Source: Flavihumibacter profundi (GTDB lineage Bacteria; Bacteroidota; Bacteroidia; Chitinophagales; Chitinophagaceae). Taken from it: 64,000 nt of DNA. The stretch spans positions 434,001-498,000 of the forward strand of contig NZ_JAIQXE010000002.1 in assembly GCF_020076305.1 (NCBI RefSeq), read 5' to 3'. Shown here piece after piece: positions 52,478-62,494 of the stretch. The notes under the pieces were generated by a model, which was not told the DNA's origin, did not search any database, and saw nothing but the letters and a program-made list of their open reading frames with translations. Every line of letters begins with the position of its first letter. The first letter of the stretch is position 1. Both the position numbers and the translations under genes were made by a program.

Positions 52478-55400
52478 ATTTTAAAATAATTGAGGTGAAC
52501 AGAAATATTTTCTTTTATACGGTAATGCTGGGTCTTCTTTTGGCTTCCTGTCGCCAGGAAAACAAACAGTTTTCCAGTGTTTCCCCGTCAGCTTCGCATA
52601 TCCAATTTGAAAACAAACTGGAAAAGCATAAATTATTCAGTATCCTGTATTACCTGTATTATTATAACGGTGGCGGCGTGGCAACCGGCGATATTAATAA
52701 TGACGGCTTAGCTGATATCTACTTTACAGCGAATAACAAAGGCGGCAATAAATTATACCTGAATAAAGGCAATTTCGAATTTGAAGACATCACCGAAAAA
52801 GCCGGTGTGGCCGGGACTTCAGACTGGTGCACGGGCGTTACCATGGCCGATATAAATGGTGATGGCTTGCTCGATATTTATGTTTCGGCTGTTGCTAATC
52901 GCTATGGCCTTAAAGGACGGAATGAACTGTATATCAACAAAGGCAATGGCCATTTTGCAGAAAGCGCAGCAGCGTATGGATTAGATGCTTCCTGCTTCAC
53001 CACGCAGACCGCTTTCTTCGATTATGATCACGATGGCGACCTCGATTGTTATATACTTAACCAGTCGCATCACCCCCACGCAAATATTACCGACACCAGT
53101 TTCAGGCACAAGTACGATTCCCTTTCAGGTGACCGGTTATTAAGGAATGATATCAGTACAACCGGGAAATTTACCGATGTTTCTGCCCAGGCCGGAATTT
53201 ACCAAAGCAGCCTGGGGTACGGGCTTGGCATTGCTATTGGTGACCTTAATAATGATGGCTGGGATGATATATATATTGGCAATGATTTTCATGAAAATGA
53301 TTATTACTATGTAAATAATGGCAATGGCACATTCACTGAAAGCGGTGCCGGCCACTTCAGGCATTATAGCCGATTCAGCATGGGTAATGATATCGCCGAT
53401 TATAATAACGACGGACAACTGGATGTGGTTACAGTAGATATGTTACCTTCTGATGAAAAAATTTTAAAGACCTATGGTAGTGATGAGAACCCCGACACTT
53501 ACAAATTCAAACTGGAGAAAAATGGCTACCAGCAACAGTATTCAAAGAATTGCCTTCAAAGGAATAATGGGAATGGTACGAGTTTCAGTGACATAAGCCT
53601 CATGGCTGGTGTATCGGCTACCGATTGGAGCTGGTGCCCGCTGATTGCGGACTTTGATAATGATGGCCGCAAGGATTTGTTTATTACCAGTGGAATTGTA
53701 AGGAGGCCTGTTGACCTGGATTATGTAAGATTTGTTTCCGACCTGGACGTTAAGAAAGGAAGGCAGGAAACTGATGCATACGATGAAGCCGCAATTAGCG
53801 GGATGCCGGATGGCGCCTCGCATCCTTATTTTTACAAAGGGATGGATGACCATAACTTCCAGGATAAAAGTGCAGACTGGGGAACAGCAAAACTGAAAGG
53901 ATATTTTAATGGCGCTTCCTATGCAGACCTGGATAATGACGGAGACCTCGACCTCGTGATCAATAGCATCAATTCGCCTGCACTGGTGCTGAAAAATACT
54001 GTTGAAAAGAAAAATTATATCCGGTTCAACCTTAAAGGAAACGCTCCAAATACATTTGGTATTGGCGCAAAAATTTACCTGTTTTCAAAAGGTAAAATGC
54101 AATTCCAGCAAGTGATGGCTACCCGCGGATTCCAGTCAGCCAGTGACACACGGCCCTTATTTGGCCTGGATAGCGCAGCAACCATTGACAGCCTGCTTGT
54201 CGTATGGCCGGGCCAGGATTTCCAGCTGTTGAAAAATATTAAGGCGGGTCAAACATTCACTTTGCAGGAATCAGCTGCTAGCGGCCGGTTTGATCATAAT
54301 GTATTTTTTGCACCACAACCGCCCGTTTTGTCTGATGCAGGCATCAATGCAGGTTTCAGGCACAAGGAAAATAATTTCTATGATTACAATGTGCAGTACC
54401 TGATCCCGCATGGTGAATCAACCCGCGGGCCAAAGCTGGCAGTGGCCGATGTAAATGGCGACGGCCTCGATGATTTTTATGTCTGTGGTGCCAGCGGACA
54501 GGAAGGTCAACTAATGTTGCAATCGCATGACGGTCAATTCACCAAAACCGAACAACCTGCTTTTGCCGTATCAGCATTTGCAGAAGATGTCGACGCTATT
54601 TTCTTTGATGCAGATAATGATGGTGACCAGGACCTCTATGTGGTAGCCGGTGGAAATGAATACCCCGATGGAAATCCGCTACTGGCTGACAGGCTTTATA
54701 TCAATAATGGGAAGGGCAATTTCAGCCTTGATAGTGATGCCCTGCCAAAAATACTGACCAACAAATCTTGTGTCTCTGCTGCCGATATTGATAAAGACGG
54801 GGATATTGATTTGTTTGTTGGCGGACTTGCCAACGCAAAAGCCTATGGACTTCCGCAGGATGCTTACTTACTGCTCAATGATGGTAAAGGTAAATTCAAA
54901 GTGGCCGATGGATCCATTATTGCTTCTGGTAAACTGGGTATCGTTACCGCATCTTCTTTTGCAGATTTCGATAAAGATGGTTATCCCGACCTGGTGGTCT
55001 CCGGCGAATGGATGCCCGTTAAAATTTTCCATAACGATAAAGGACACTTTATTGCCATGGATATCGCTAAATCCACCGGCCTCTGGCAATCCGTGGTAAC
55101 AACAGATATAAATGGGGATGGGTTTCCCGATATACTTGCCGGCAACTGGGGCCACAATTCCAAATTGTTTGCCGGTAAAAACGGACCGGTGAAATTGTAT
55201 GTTAAGGATTTTGATAACAATGGTTCAATAGAGCAGGTCATGGCTTATACCGTGGATGGAAAGGAATACCCCTTCCTGGCAAAGGATGAACTGGAGCGCG
55301 CACTGCCGGTATTGAAAAAGGCCTACCTGAAATACAGCGAGGTGGCCGGGAAAACAGTTGACTATATTTTATACGACCTGTTCAAGGATTATACCGAACT

Positions 55401-55776
55401 TAAAGCGGAGACATTATCCTCTACCTGTTTTATCAATGACGGCAAGGGAAATTTTACAGCAACTGTCCTGCCCGATGCCCTGCAGGAAGCCCCTGTCTTT
55501 TCTTTCACCCGGCTTGATACAGGATCAGGAACTTCATTTTTAGCTGCCGGGAATTTTTATAACGTCGTTCCTTTTGAAGGCCGGTATGATGCGCTTTGCC
55601 CTACGTTTTTTTCTTACCAAAAAAACCCTGCTGGTATTATTAGTAAAAGCAAACTCCCCGCCATTAGTGGGGAAATAAGGGATTTAAAATGGTTGCAGAT
55701 GGCAGGAGGAAAAAAACTGCTGGCCATCGCCCGCAATAATGATACGATGCTTTTTCTCAAACTTAATAACGAATAG
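52474..55776 (+). CDS. FG-GAP/VCBS-repeat lipoprotein with ASPIC/UnbV domain (CRTAC-like)
   Basis: A 1100-residue lipoprotein (lipobox LLLASC). It carries many FG-GAP/VCBS calcium-type repeats of the form DxNxDGxxD (GDINNDGLADIYF, ADINGDGLLDIYV, DFDNDGRKDLFI, ADLDNDGDLDLVI and later DVNGDGLDDFYV) that build beta-propellers, and an ASPIC/UnbV domain at about 525-605 (RPLFGLDSAATIDSLLVVWPG). Such proteins sit at the cell surface; the function is not known. It starts in an ATGA overlap with the cytochrome gene, so the two are probably made and used together. Confidence 0.88.
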   Translation: MNFKIIEVNRNIFFYTVMLGLLLASCRQENKQFSSVSPSASHIQFENKLEKHKLFSILYYLYYYNGGGVATGDINNDGLADIYFTANNKGGNKLYLNKGNFEFEDITEKAGVAGTSDWCTGVTMADINGDGLLDIYVSAVANRYGLKGRNELYINKGNGHFAESAAAYGLDASCFTTQTAFFDYDHDGDLDCYILNQSHHPHANITDTSFRHKYDSLSGDRLLRNDISTTGKFTDVSAQAGIYQSSLGYGLGIAIGDLNNDGWDDIYIGNDFHENDYYYVNNGNGTFTESGAGHFRHYSRFSMGNDIADYNNDGQLDVVTVDMLPSDEKILKTYGSDENPDTYKFKLEKNGYQQQYSKNCLQRNNGNGTSFSDISLMAGVSATDWSWCPLIADFDNDGRKDLFITSGIVRRPVDLDYVRFVSDLDVKKGRQETDAYDEAAISGMPDGASHPYFYKGMDDHNFQDKSADWGTAKLKGYFNGASYADLDNDGDLDLVINSINSPALVLKNTVEKKNYIRFNLKGNAPNTFGIGAKIYLFSKGKMQFQQVMATRGFQSASDTRPLFGLDSAATIDSLLVVWPGQDFQLLKNIKAGQTFTLQESAASGRFDHNVFFAPQPPVLSDAGINAGFRHKENNFYDYNVQYLIPHGESTRGPKLAVADVNGDGLDDFYVCGASGQEGQLMLQSHDGQFTKTEQPAFAVSAFAEDVDAIFFDADNDGDQDLYVVAGGNEYPDGNPLLADRLYINNGKGNFSLDSDALPKILTNKSCVSAADIDKDGDIDLFVGGLANAKAYGLPQDAYLLLNDGKGKFKVADGSIIASGKLGIVTASSFADFDKDGYPDLVVSGEWMPVKIFHNDKGHFIAMDIAKSTGLWQSVVTTDINGDGFPDILAGNWGHNSKLFAGKNGPVKLYVKDFDNNGSIEQVMAYTVDGKEYPFLAKDELERALPVLKKAYLKYSEVAGKTVDYILYDLFKDYTELKAETLSSTCFINDGKGNFTATVLPDALQEAPVFSFTRLDTGSGTSFLAAGNFYNVVPFEGRYDALCPTFFSYQKNPAGIISKSKLPAISGEIRDLKWLQMAGGKKLLAIARNNDTMLFLKLNNE

Positions 55777-55779
55777 TTC

Positions 55780-57219
55780 ATGATTAAGACACACCGATTT
55801 AACTGGATCATCATTTGTTGTATTGGGTTGATCTCCATTCATTCCGAATGTAATAAAATTTCCTCCGGTTCACCCGGTGTATCTGGTTCGCCGGCTAAGG
55901 TATCCACCTGGATTACAAAGGGTGACCAGTCAGTACTCTTACAAAAGCAGGCCAATGATATTTCCTTTGCAAAGCCTGCCAATAATCTTCCTGCCATTGA
56001 AATAGACAGCGCAACTTCATTTCAAACAATTGATGGATTTGGGTTTGCTTTAACCGGCGGTAGTGCTTCACTGATTAACACACTCGCTGCGCCACAAAAA
56101 GCAGCACTCTTACAGGAGTTGTTTGGCCAGGGTGATAACGCCATTGGTATTAGCTATCTCCGCATCAGTATCGGCGCTTCTGACCTTGATCCGGAAGTCT
56201 TTAGTTATGACGATCTTCCTGCAGGACAAACTGATCCCGGCCTGGAACATTTTAGCCTCAATAAGGACAGGGAAAACCTGGTCCCATTGCTGAAAGAAAT
56301 TATCGCAATTAACCCCGCGATTAAAATCATGGGCTCTCCCTGGAGCCCGCCAACCTGGATGAAGGATAATGGCCAGTCAAAAGGGGGCAGCCTGCTCCCG
56401 CAATATTTTGAAACGTATGCCCGTTACCTGGTTAAATACCTGCAGCAAATGAAAGCGGAAGGCGTTTCAATTGAGGCTATAACGCCACAGAATGAACCGC
56501 TTCACCCGGGCAATAACCCAAGTTTGCTGATGCTGGAAAAAGACCAGGCAGAGTTTATTAAAACTGCATTGGGACCTGCTTTTAAAGCGGCTGGCATCAA
56601 AACCAAAATCATCATTTATGACCATAACCTCGACCGCCCCGATTACCCGATTTATATATTGAATGATCCGGGTGCCAGTCAATATGTGGATGGCAGCGCT
56701 TTTCATTTGTATGCAGGCGACGTCAGTGCCATGTCCAAAGTGCATAATGCGCACCCCGATAAGAACCTTTATTTTACCGAACAATGGTCGGGTGCCAATG
56801 AAAGTTTTGATGGCAACCTGTTCTGGCATACCAGGAATGTGATTATCGGAACAACCCGCAACTGGAGCAGGATCGCACTGGAATGGAACCTGGCCAGTGA
56901 TCCCGCATATAATCCGCATACTCCCGGTGGTTGCACCGAATGCAAGGGGGCGCTCACTATTGGCAGTGGATCATTTAAGCGAAATGCGTCTTATTATATC
57001 ATAGCCCATGCTGCCAAATTTGTTCCGGCAGGGTCCAGGCGTATTGCCAGCAACCTGTTGCCCGGCATAGATAATGTTGCCTTTTTAACACCGGCCGGTA
57101 AAAAAGTATTGATTGTTGTGAATGACAGGAATACCGAGGTTGATTTTAATATTTCCTTTAATGGCCTGGCTGCTCCAATAAAACTGCCCGCTGCTGCTGT
57201 GGCGACTTATGTTTGGTGA
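55780..57219 (+). CDS. Glycoside hydrolase family 30 (glucosylceramidase-like beta-glucosidase)
   Basis: A 479-residue secreted enzyme with an N-terminal signal (ICCIGLISIHS). It has a GH30 TIM barrel, with acid/base Glu239 in ITPQNEPL and nucleophile Glu334 in YFTEQWSG, and a C-terminal beta domain (FVPAGSRRIASNLLPG). GH30 enzymes cut beta-1,6 or beta-1,3-glucosidic and related links. It starts 4 bases after the UnbV gene, inside the enzyme operon. Both catalytic residues are present. Confidence 0.92.
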   Translation: MIKTHRFNWIIICCIGLISIHSECNKISSGSPGVSGSPAKVSTWITKGDQSVLLQKQANDISFAKPANNLPAIEIDSATSFQTIDGFGFALTGGSASLINTLAAPQKAALLQELFGQGDNAIGISYLRISIGASDLDPEVFSYDDLPAGQTDPGLEHFSLNKDRENLVPLLKEIIAINPAIKIMGSPWSPPTWMKDNGQSKGGSLLPQYFETYARYLVKYLQQMKAEGVSIEAITPQNEPLHPGNNPSLLMLEKDQAEFIKTALGPAFKAAGIKTKIIIYDHNLDRPDYPIYILNDPGASQYVDGSAFHLYAGDVSAMSKVHNAHPDKNLYFTEQWSGANESFDGNLFWHTRNVIIGTTRNWSRIALEWNLASDPAYNPHTPGGCTECKGALTIGSGSFKRNASYYIIAHAAKFVPAGSRRIASNLLPGIDNVAFLTPAGKKVLIVVNDRNTEVDFNISFNGLAAPIKLPAAAVATYVW

Positions 57220-57246
57220 GACGGTAATGGCAGGAAATAATCCCAT

Positions 57247-58926
57247 ATGACTATGGTCTTCAAATATTCAGTAATTGTACCTCTTTTCCTTTGGGGCATA
57301 ACCGGCTGCGGAAGATCATCTACAGCACCTGAACCAACCCCGCCTGCTAAACAAATCAGTGTTAATAGTATAAAGCTGGATGGGTCTGCTTTTAACAGCC
57401 AGCTATACAATGTGGGCATCCGGCCGGCGATAACAGTGGAATTTAATGAACCGGTTTTACCAACTAGTATTGCCAGTGCAGTTCAATTGACCAATGTATC
57501 GGGTGTCAATACCCCGATAACCACTACGCTGCAGAACCATGATTCCGTATTGGTGGTTCAGCCGGCTGCCAATCTCCTTAATTTGAGCAGGTACAATTTT
57601 ACTGTCAGTGCATCCTTGCGATCTGCATCTGGCGGCGCTATTATTGCAACAATCGATAAGAAATTCGTTACCCGGATTGATTCTACACCCAAATTCGCCA
57701 GCATCTCCGATGATGAGTTGTTGACCCTTGTCCAAAAAAAGACCTTTTCTTATTTCTGGGATTTTGCACACCCGGTCAGCGGACTTGCAAGGGAGCGGAA
57801 TACTTCCGGTGATGTTGTTACTTCCGGCGGATCAGGTTTTGGCGTGATGGCCATTGTTACCGGGATACACCGCAATTTTATCACCCGGCTGGAAGGCCTG
57901 GCAAGAATGAAAACCATTGTAGGATTCCTGAATAATAAAGCACAAAAATTTCATGGTGCGTTTCCACATTGGATGAATGGAAGCACTGGTGCTGTTATCC
58001 CCTTTAGTACAAAAGACAATGGCGCTGATCTTGTTGAAACAGCTTACCTGGTGATGGGACTACTGACCGCCAGGCAATATTTTGATGGTGCAGGGGCAGA
58101 TGAAACCGGGCTGCGCAATGATATCAACCTTATTTGTAACGGCGTTGAATGGAGTTGGTTCCGTAAAGGAAATGAAGATGTCCTGTACTGGCATTGGAGT
58201 GAGCAGTATAACTGGGATATGAACCTTCCCGTGAGGGGTTGGAATGAATGCCTGGTTACTTATGTGCTGGCGGCTTCTTCCACCACTCATGGTATTCCCG
58301 CCTCTGTTTATACCAATGGCTGGGCGGGTAATGGTACCAATGGATTTATAAACGGGCACCAATATATGGGTATTCCTTTACCTCTGGGGCCTGCTTATGG
58401 GGGACCGCTGTTTTTCTCCCAGTATTCTTTCCTGGGCATCGACCCGAATGGACTAAAGGATCCTTATGCCGATTATGCAATCCAAACCACTAACCATTCG
58501 CAGATCAATTACCAGTACTGCATAGCCAACCCGAATCATTTTTTTGGCTATAGTGATGCGGTGTGGGGACTGACGGCCAGTGATATTCCCGGCGGGTATA
58601 CTGCTAGTTCACCCACGAATGATATTGGTGTGATAGCCCCAACGGCGGCCATATCTTCGATGCCATTTGTCCCCGGGCCGGCCATGAAAGCCCTTAAGTT
58701 TTATTACTATACCCTGGGTGATAAACTCTGGAAGGAGTATGGCTTTGTGGATGCGTTTTCCTTACAGGAATTGTGGTATGCCGATTCCTTCCTGGCTATC
58801 GACCAGGGTCCAATAATTATTATGGTTGAAAATTACAGGTCCGGTTTATTATGGAACTTGTTTACTTCCTGTCCGGAAGTGAAAACAGGTATGAAGTCGC
58901 TGGGCTTTAATGCACCTTATTTATAA
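57247..58926 (+). CDS. GH144-type endo-beta-1,2-glucanase with N-terminal Ig-like domain (lipoprotein)
   Basis: A 559-residue lipoprotein (lipobox WGITGC): a Big-type Ig domain (about 40-140) and an (alpha/alpha)6 catalytic domain of the GH144/glucoamylase-like family, with signatures KTFSYFWDFAHPVSGLARER, AFPHWMNGSTG, LYWHWSEQYNWDMN, GPLFFSQYSFLGIDP and FLAIDQGPI (shortened). The family includes the Chitinophaga pinensis beta-1,2-glucanase. The next gene encodes a second copy without the Ig domain. Catalytic acids in the cleft were not mapped by eye. Confidence 0.88.
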   Translation: MTMVFKYSVIVPLFLWGITGCGRSSTAPEPTPPAKQISVNSIKLDGSAFNSQLYNVGIRPAITVEFNEPVLPTSIASAVQLTNVSGVNTPITTTLQNHDSVLVVQPAANLLNLSRYNFTVSASLRSASGGAIIATIDKKFVTRIDSTPKFASISDDELLTLVQKKTFSYFWDFAHPVSGLARERNTSGDVVTSGGSGFGVMAIVTGIHRNFITRLEGLARMKTIVGFLNNKAQKFHGAFPHWMNGSTGAVIPFSTKDNGADLVETAYLVMGLLTARQYFDGAGADETGLRNDINLICNGVEWSWFRKGNEDVLYWHWSEQYNWDMNLPVRGWNECLVTYVLAASSTTHGIPASVYTNGWAGNGTNGFINGHQYMGIPLPLGPAYGGPLFFSQYSFLGIDPNGLKDPYADYAIQTTNHSQINYQYCIANPNHFFGYSDAVWGLTASDIPGGYTASSPTNDIGVIAPTAAISSMPFVPGPAMKALKFYYYTLGDKLWKEYGFVDAFSLQELWYADSFLAIDQGPIIIMVENYRSGLLWNLFTSCPEVKTGMKSLGFNAPYL

Positions 58927-58941
58927 AGGATATAAACAACT

Positions 58942-60294
58942 ATGAACCTCCGACAACTTTTACTTTTGCCCGCCGTATTCATTTTTTCTGTCGCGGTTTT
59001 TGGCCAGAAAAAGAAAGCGGCCCCGGTTGCCCAACAAACAGTAACCCGGCCAACAGGCCTTGACGATTCGGCTTTGTTAGACCTGGTCCAAAAGCAAACC
59101 TTCCGGTATTTCTGGGATTTTGCCCACCCGGTTTCTGGCATGGCCCGTGAGCGCAGCAATGTATCTTTTGATTATGGTGATGAGGTGGTAACAACCGGGG
59201 GTACCGGCTTTGGCATCATGGCCATAATTGTAGCCGCGGAAAGAAAGTGGATCAGCCGGGATACTGCCGCAAAGTTCCTGCTGAAAATGGTGAATTTCCT
59301 GGTGAAGGCACAATCCTACCATGGTGCATTCCCGCACTGGATGGATGGCGCAACCGGGAAGACAATTCCTTTCGGCCGCAAGGATGACGGTGCCGACCTT
59401 GTGGAAACTGCTTACCTCTTCCAGGGCCTGCTTTGTGCCCGGCAATATTTTAACGGCAATGGCCAAACGGAGACAGACCTTCGCAATATAATCGGCTGGA
59501 TGTGGGATGATATTGAATGGAACTGGTTTACGCAGGGCGGGCAGGAAGTGCTTTACTGGCACTGGAGTCCGAATAATGGCTGGGCCATGAATTTCCCGGT
59601 ACGCGGTTTTAATGAATGCCTTATAATGTATGTCCTGGCTGCATCGGGTGAACGATACCCGGTTAGCAGCGCTGTCTACCACCGTGGCTGGGCGGTGAGT
59701 AATTTTTTTAAAAACGGCAAGGAGTTTTATGGCATTAAACTACCGTTGGGTTTTGATTATGGCGGTCCGCTTTTCTTTTCGCAATATTCATTCATGGGAC
59801 TTGACCCCAGGGGCTTAAAAGACCAATACGCCGATTACTGGGAACAAAATAAAAACCATACGCTGATCAACCGCGAACACTGTATCAGAAATCCGAATAA
59901 TTTCAAAGGCTATGGAGTAAATTGCTGGGGGTTAACCGCCAGTGATACTTATAATGGATATGATGCCCATTCTCCCACCAACGACAATGGAACCATCACA
60001 CCCACAGCAGCATTATCGGCATTTCCGTACACCCCGGATTATTCCATGCAGGCCCTCCGTCATTTTTATAACGACCTCGGAAACCAGCTCTGGAGTGAAT
60101 ACGGGTTTGTTGATGCTTTTAATGAAACGCGTAACTGGACGGCAAAAAGCCACCTGGCCATAGACCAGGGACCGATTGTAGTGATGATTGAAAATTACAG
60201 GACTGGTCTTTTGTGGAAATTATTCATGAGTGTTCCGGAAGTGCAGGGCGGGTTAAGGAAACTGGGATTTCAAAGTCCATATTTGAAAAAGTAA
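58942..60294 (+). CDS. GH144-type endo-beta-1,2-glucanase
   Basis: A 450-residue secreted enzyme (signal peptide LLLLPAVFIFSVAVFGQ) with the same catalytic domain as the gene before: KQTFRYFWDFAHPVSGMARER, AFPHWMDGATG, LYWHWSPNNGWAMN, GPLFFSQYSFMGLDPRG and LAIDQGPIV. It has no Ig domain or lipobox, so one paralogue is surface-bound and this one soluble in the periplasm. It starts 15 bases after the first copy; a tandem duplication is the likely origin. Confidence 0.9.
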   Translation: MNLRQLLLLPAVFIFSVAVFGQKKKAAPVAQQTVTRPTGLDDSALLDLVQKQTFRYFWDFAHPVSGMARERSNVSFDYGDEVVTTGGTGFGIMAIIVAAERKWISRDTAAKFLLKMVNFLVKAQSYHGAFPHWMDGATGKTIPFGRKDDGADLVETAYLFQGLLCARQYFNGNGQTETDLRNIIGWMWDDIEWNWFTQGGQEVLYWHWSPNNGWAMNFPVRGFNECLIMYVLAASGERYPVSSAVYHRGWAVSNFFKNGKEFYGIKLPLGFDYGGPLFFSQYSFMGLDPRGLKDQYADYWEQNKNHTLINREHCIRNPNNFKGYGVNCWGLTASDTYNGYDAHSPTNDNGTITPTAALSAFPYTPDYSMQALRHFYNDLGNQLWSEYGFVDAFNETRNWTAKSHLAIDQGPIVVMIENYRTGLLWKLFMSVPEVQGGLRKLGFQSPYLKK

Positions 60295-60303
60295 ATATTG
60301 GAT

Positions 60304-60324
60304 CACCGCTCACCGCTCACCGCT
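60304..60324. repeat. Three tandem copies of CACCGCT
   Basis: CACCGCT is repeated exactly three times in the 44-base gap between the second GH144 gene and the GMC oxidoreductase gene. It is a short tandem repeat that may vary in number; no function can be given. Confidence 0.6.
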
Positions 60325-60338
60325 TACTATAAATTGCT

Positions 60339-62066
60339 ATGCCAGATACAACCAACATCCACCTCAACACTGCCGCAAGGGCCGCCAATACCTACGATGC
60401 TATTGTTATAGGCAGTGGCATCAGCGGCGGGATGGCAGCCAAAGAACTTTGCGACAAAGGGTTAAAGACCCTCGTATTGGAGCGGGGCCGGCCAATTGAA
60501 CATATTAAGGATTATCCGACTTATAACCTCAATCCCTGGGAGTTTAAGCACCGTGGTGAAATTCCCCGGGATTTTATTAAGGAAAATCCCCTCATCACCA
60601 GGGCAGCGGGATTTGCAGAAGATACCGCTCATTTTTTCGTAAAGGACAATGACCATCCTTATGTACAGGAAAAACCCTTCGACTGGATCCGCGGCTACCA
60701 GGTGGGTGGCAAATCTTTAATCTGGGGCAGAAGCTGCCAGCGCTGGAGTGATTTCGAATTTGATGCGCCCCGCCGCCTGGGTTACGCCGTCGACTGGCCA
60801 ATCAGGTATAATGACATCGCTCCCTGGTATAGCCATGCAGAAAAATTCGCAGGTATCTGTGGCGAAAAAGATGGCGTTCCTTCTATGCCCGATGGTGAAT
60901 TCCTGCCCGGCTATGAACTGAATTGCGTTGAACAGCACATGAAAGAAGTACTCTGGGAAAAATACAAACGATACTATATTACAGGTCGCTGGGCTCAATT
61001 GACAAAACCCACGGAACTGCACCTGGCCCAGGGCCGGGGCCAATGCCAGAACAGGAACCTCTGCATGCGCGGTTGTCCCTTCGGCGGCTATTTCAGCTCA
61101 GTAACCGCAACGCTTCCCTGGGCGAAAAAAACGGGCAACCTAACTGTCAGGCCGCATTCAGTAGTACACTCAGTTATCTATGATGAGAAACTGGGCAAGG
61201 CAACAGGCGTTCGGGTAATCGACGCAGTTAGCAAACAGGTTATGGAATTTTATGCCCGGATCATTTTTGTAAATGCATCCGCCCTGAACAGTAACCTCAT
61301 CCTGCTTAATTCTACCTCTGCCCGTTTCCCCAATGGCCTCGGAAACGATAGCGGGGTCCTGGGAAAATATATTTGTTTCCACAATTACCGCGGCAGCATG
61401 TATGGCAGGATCGACGGCTTCAAGGACAAATATTATTATGTGCGTAAACCCGCCGAATGTGTGATTCCCAATTTCAGGAACCTCGGAAAAGAAGACACCA
61501 ATTTCATTGGCGGTTATACCATATTCAGCGGGGCCAGCAGGGAAGGCGCAAACCCATGGCGCGTTGCCAATGGTATTGGTGAAGAATTGAAAGCGGAAAT
61601 AACAGAACCCGGCGACTGGACGGTTTACATGTATATGCAGGGTGAAACCATACCCAAAGAATCTAACCATGTTCGCCTCAGCACAGACCAGAAAGACCAA
61701 TGGGGTATTCCCCTGCTGGTCACTTCAGTGGGCTATGATGATAATGATGAAAAAATGGTGAAGGATTTTCTGGAACAGGGAGAAGCTATGTTAAGCAGTG
61801 CGGGTGTAAAAGATATTGTTACCCACGATACACACCAGGCACCCGGACTGGATATCCATGAAATGGGTGGCGTCAGGATGGGTAAGGATCCAAAGACTTC
61901 CATGCTGAACGAGTTTAACCAGCTGCATGCCTGTAAGAATGTTTTTGTAACTGATGGCGCATGTATGACAAGTACCGGTAACCAAAGCCCGTCAATATTA
62001 TACATGGCTTTCACTGCAAGGGCAGTTGACCATGCTATCCGGGAAATGAAAAATGGTAATTTATGA
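60339..62066 (+). CDS. GMC-family oxidoreductase (FAD-dependent sugar/polyol dehydrogenase type)
   Basis: A 575-residue flavoprotein. The FAD motif AIVIGSGISGGMAAKEL is near residue 20; the GMC-type loop QVGGKSLIWGRSCQRWS (about 127-143) and the C-terminal catalytic pair HEMGGVRMG with STGNQSPSIL (His and Asn) are present. It resembles gluconate/2-keto-sugar dehydrogenase flavoprotein subunits, which feed electrons to c-type cytochromes. No signal peptide is visible, as in many of these, so the location is unclear. It overlaps the DoxX gene by 4 bases. Confidence 0.9.
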   Translation: MPDTTNIHLNTAARAANTYDAIVIGSGISGGMAAKELCDKGLKTLVLERGRPIEHIKDYPTYNLNPWEFKHRGEIPRDFIKENPLITRAAGFAEDTAHFFVKDNDHPYVQEKPFDWIRGYQVGGKSLIWGRSCQRWSDFEFDAPRRLGYAVDWPIRYNDIAPWYSHAEKFAGICGEKDGVPSMPDGEFLPGYELNCVEQHMKEVLWEKYKRYYITGRWAQLTKPTELHLAQGRGQCQNRNLCMRGCPFGGYFSSVTATLPWAKKTGNLTVRPHSVVHSVIYDEKLGKATGVRVIDAVSKQVMEFYARIIFVNASALNSNLILLNSTSARFPNGLGNDSGVLGKYICFHNYRGSMYGRIDGFKDKYYYVRKPAECVIPNFRNLGKEDTNFIGGYTIFSGASREGANPWRVANGIGEELKAEITEPGDWTVYMYMQGETIPKESNHVRLSTDQKDQWGIPLLVTSVGYDDNDEKMVKDFLEQGEAMLSSAGVKDIVTHDTHQAPGLDIHEMGGVRMGKDPKTSMLNEFNQLHACKNVFVTDGACMTSTGNQSPSILYMAFTARAVDHAIREMKNGNL

Positions 62067-62482
62067 TCCCGCATTTTTTTTCACCGGAAAGAAAAATATT
62101 TTATGAGCCTGGTATTGCCGGGCTACGCATCATCACCGGACTTTTCCTGGCCTATCATGGCTGGGAAATATTTGATGCACAGAAGATGCAGGACTATGCT
62201 AAATGGCTAACTGATTTGCATTTCCCCAGCCCACCGTTGATGGCCACCCTGGGTAAGCTTGCAGAATTAGTGAGCGGCATATTTATTACCATTGGATTGT
62301 TCACGAGGCTGGCTGTTTGGCCAATGATATTGACAATGCTGGCCATTGTTTTCACCATGGGCCATGGTAAAATATTTTATGAAGACCAGCATCCATTTAT
62401 GTTTGTCCTGGTTGGCCTCTTCCTTTTTTTTAATGGTCCCGGTAAGTATAGTGCCGACCATGCTCTTTTCAGTAACCGTTAA
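62063..62482 (+). CDS. DoxX family membrane protein
   Basis: A 139-residue protein with four TM helices in the DoxX pattern (GLRIITGLFLAYHGWEIF, LAELVSGIFITIGLFTRLA, MILTMLAIVFTMGHGK, FVLVGLFLFFNGPG). DoxX proteins are small quinone-linked membrane subunits in several redox systems. It is translationally coupled (4-base overlap) to the GMC oxidoreductase, so it may be the membrane partner that takes electrons from it. Confidence 0.88.
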   Translation: MIPHFFSPERKIFYEPGIAGLRIITGLFLAYHGWEIFDAQKMQDYAKWLTDLHFPSPPLMATLGKLAELVSGIFITIGLFTRLAVWPMILTMLAIVFTMGHGKIFYEDQHPFMFVLVGLFLFFNGPGKYSADHALFSNR

Positions 62483-62494
62483 CCTTCATTACGC

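Noticed and set aside
60304-60324. CACCGCT triple repeat as a CRISPR-like array
   Set aside because: Repeats are 7 bp without spacers, and no cas gene is in the window.
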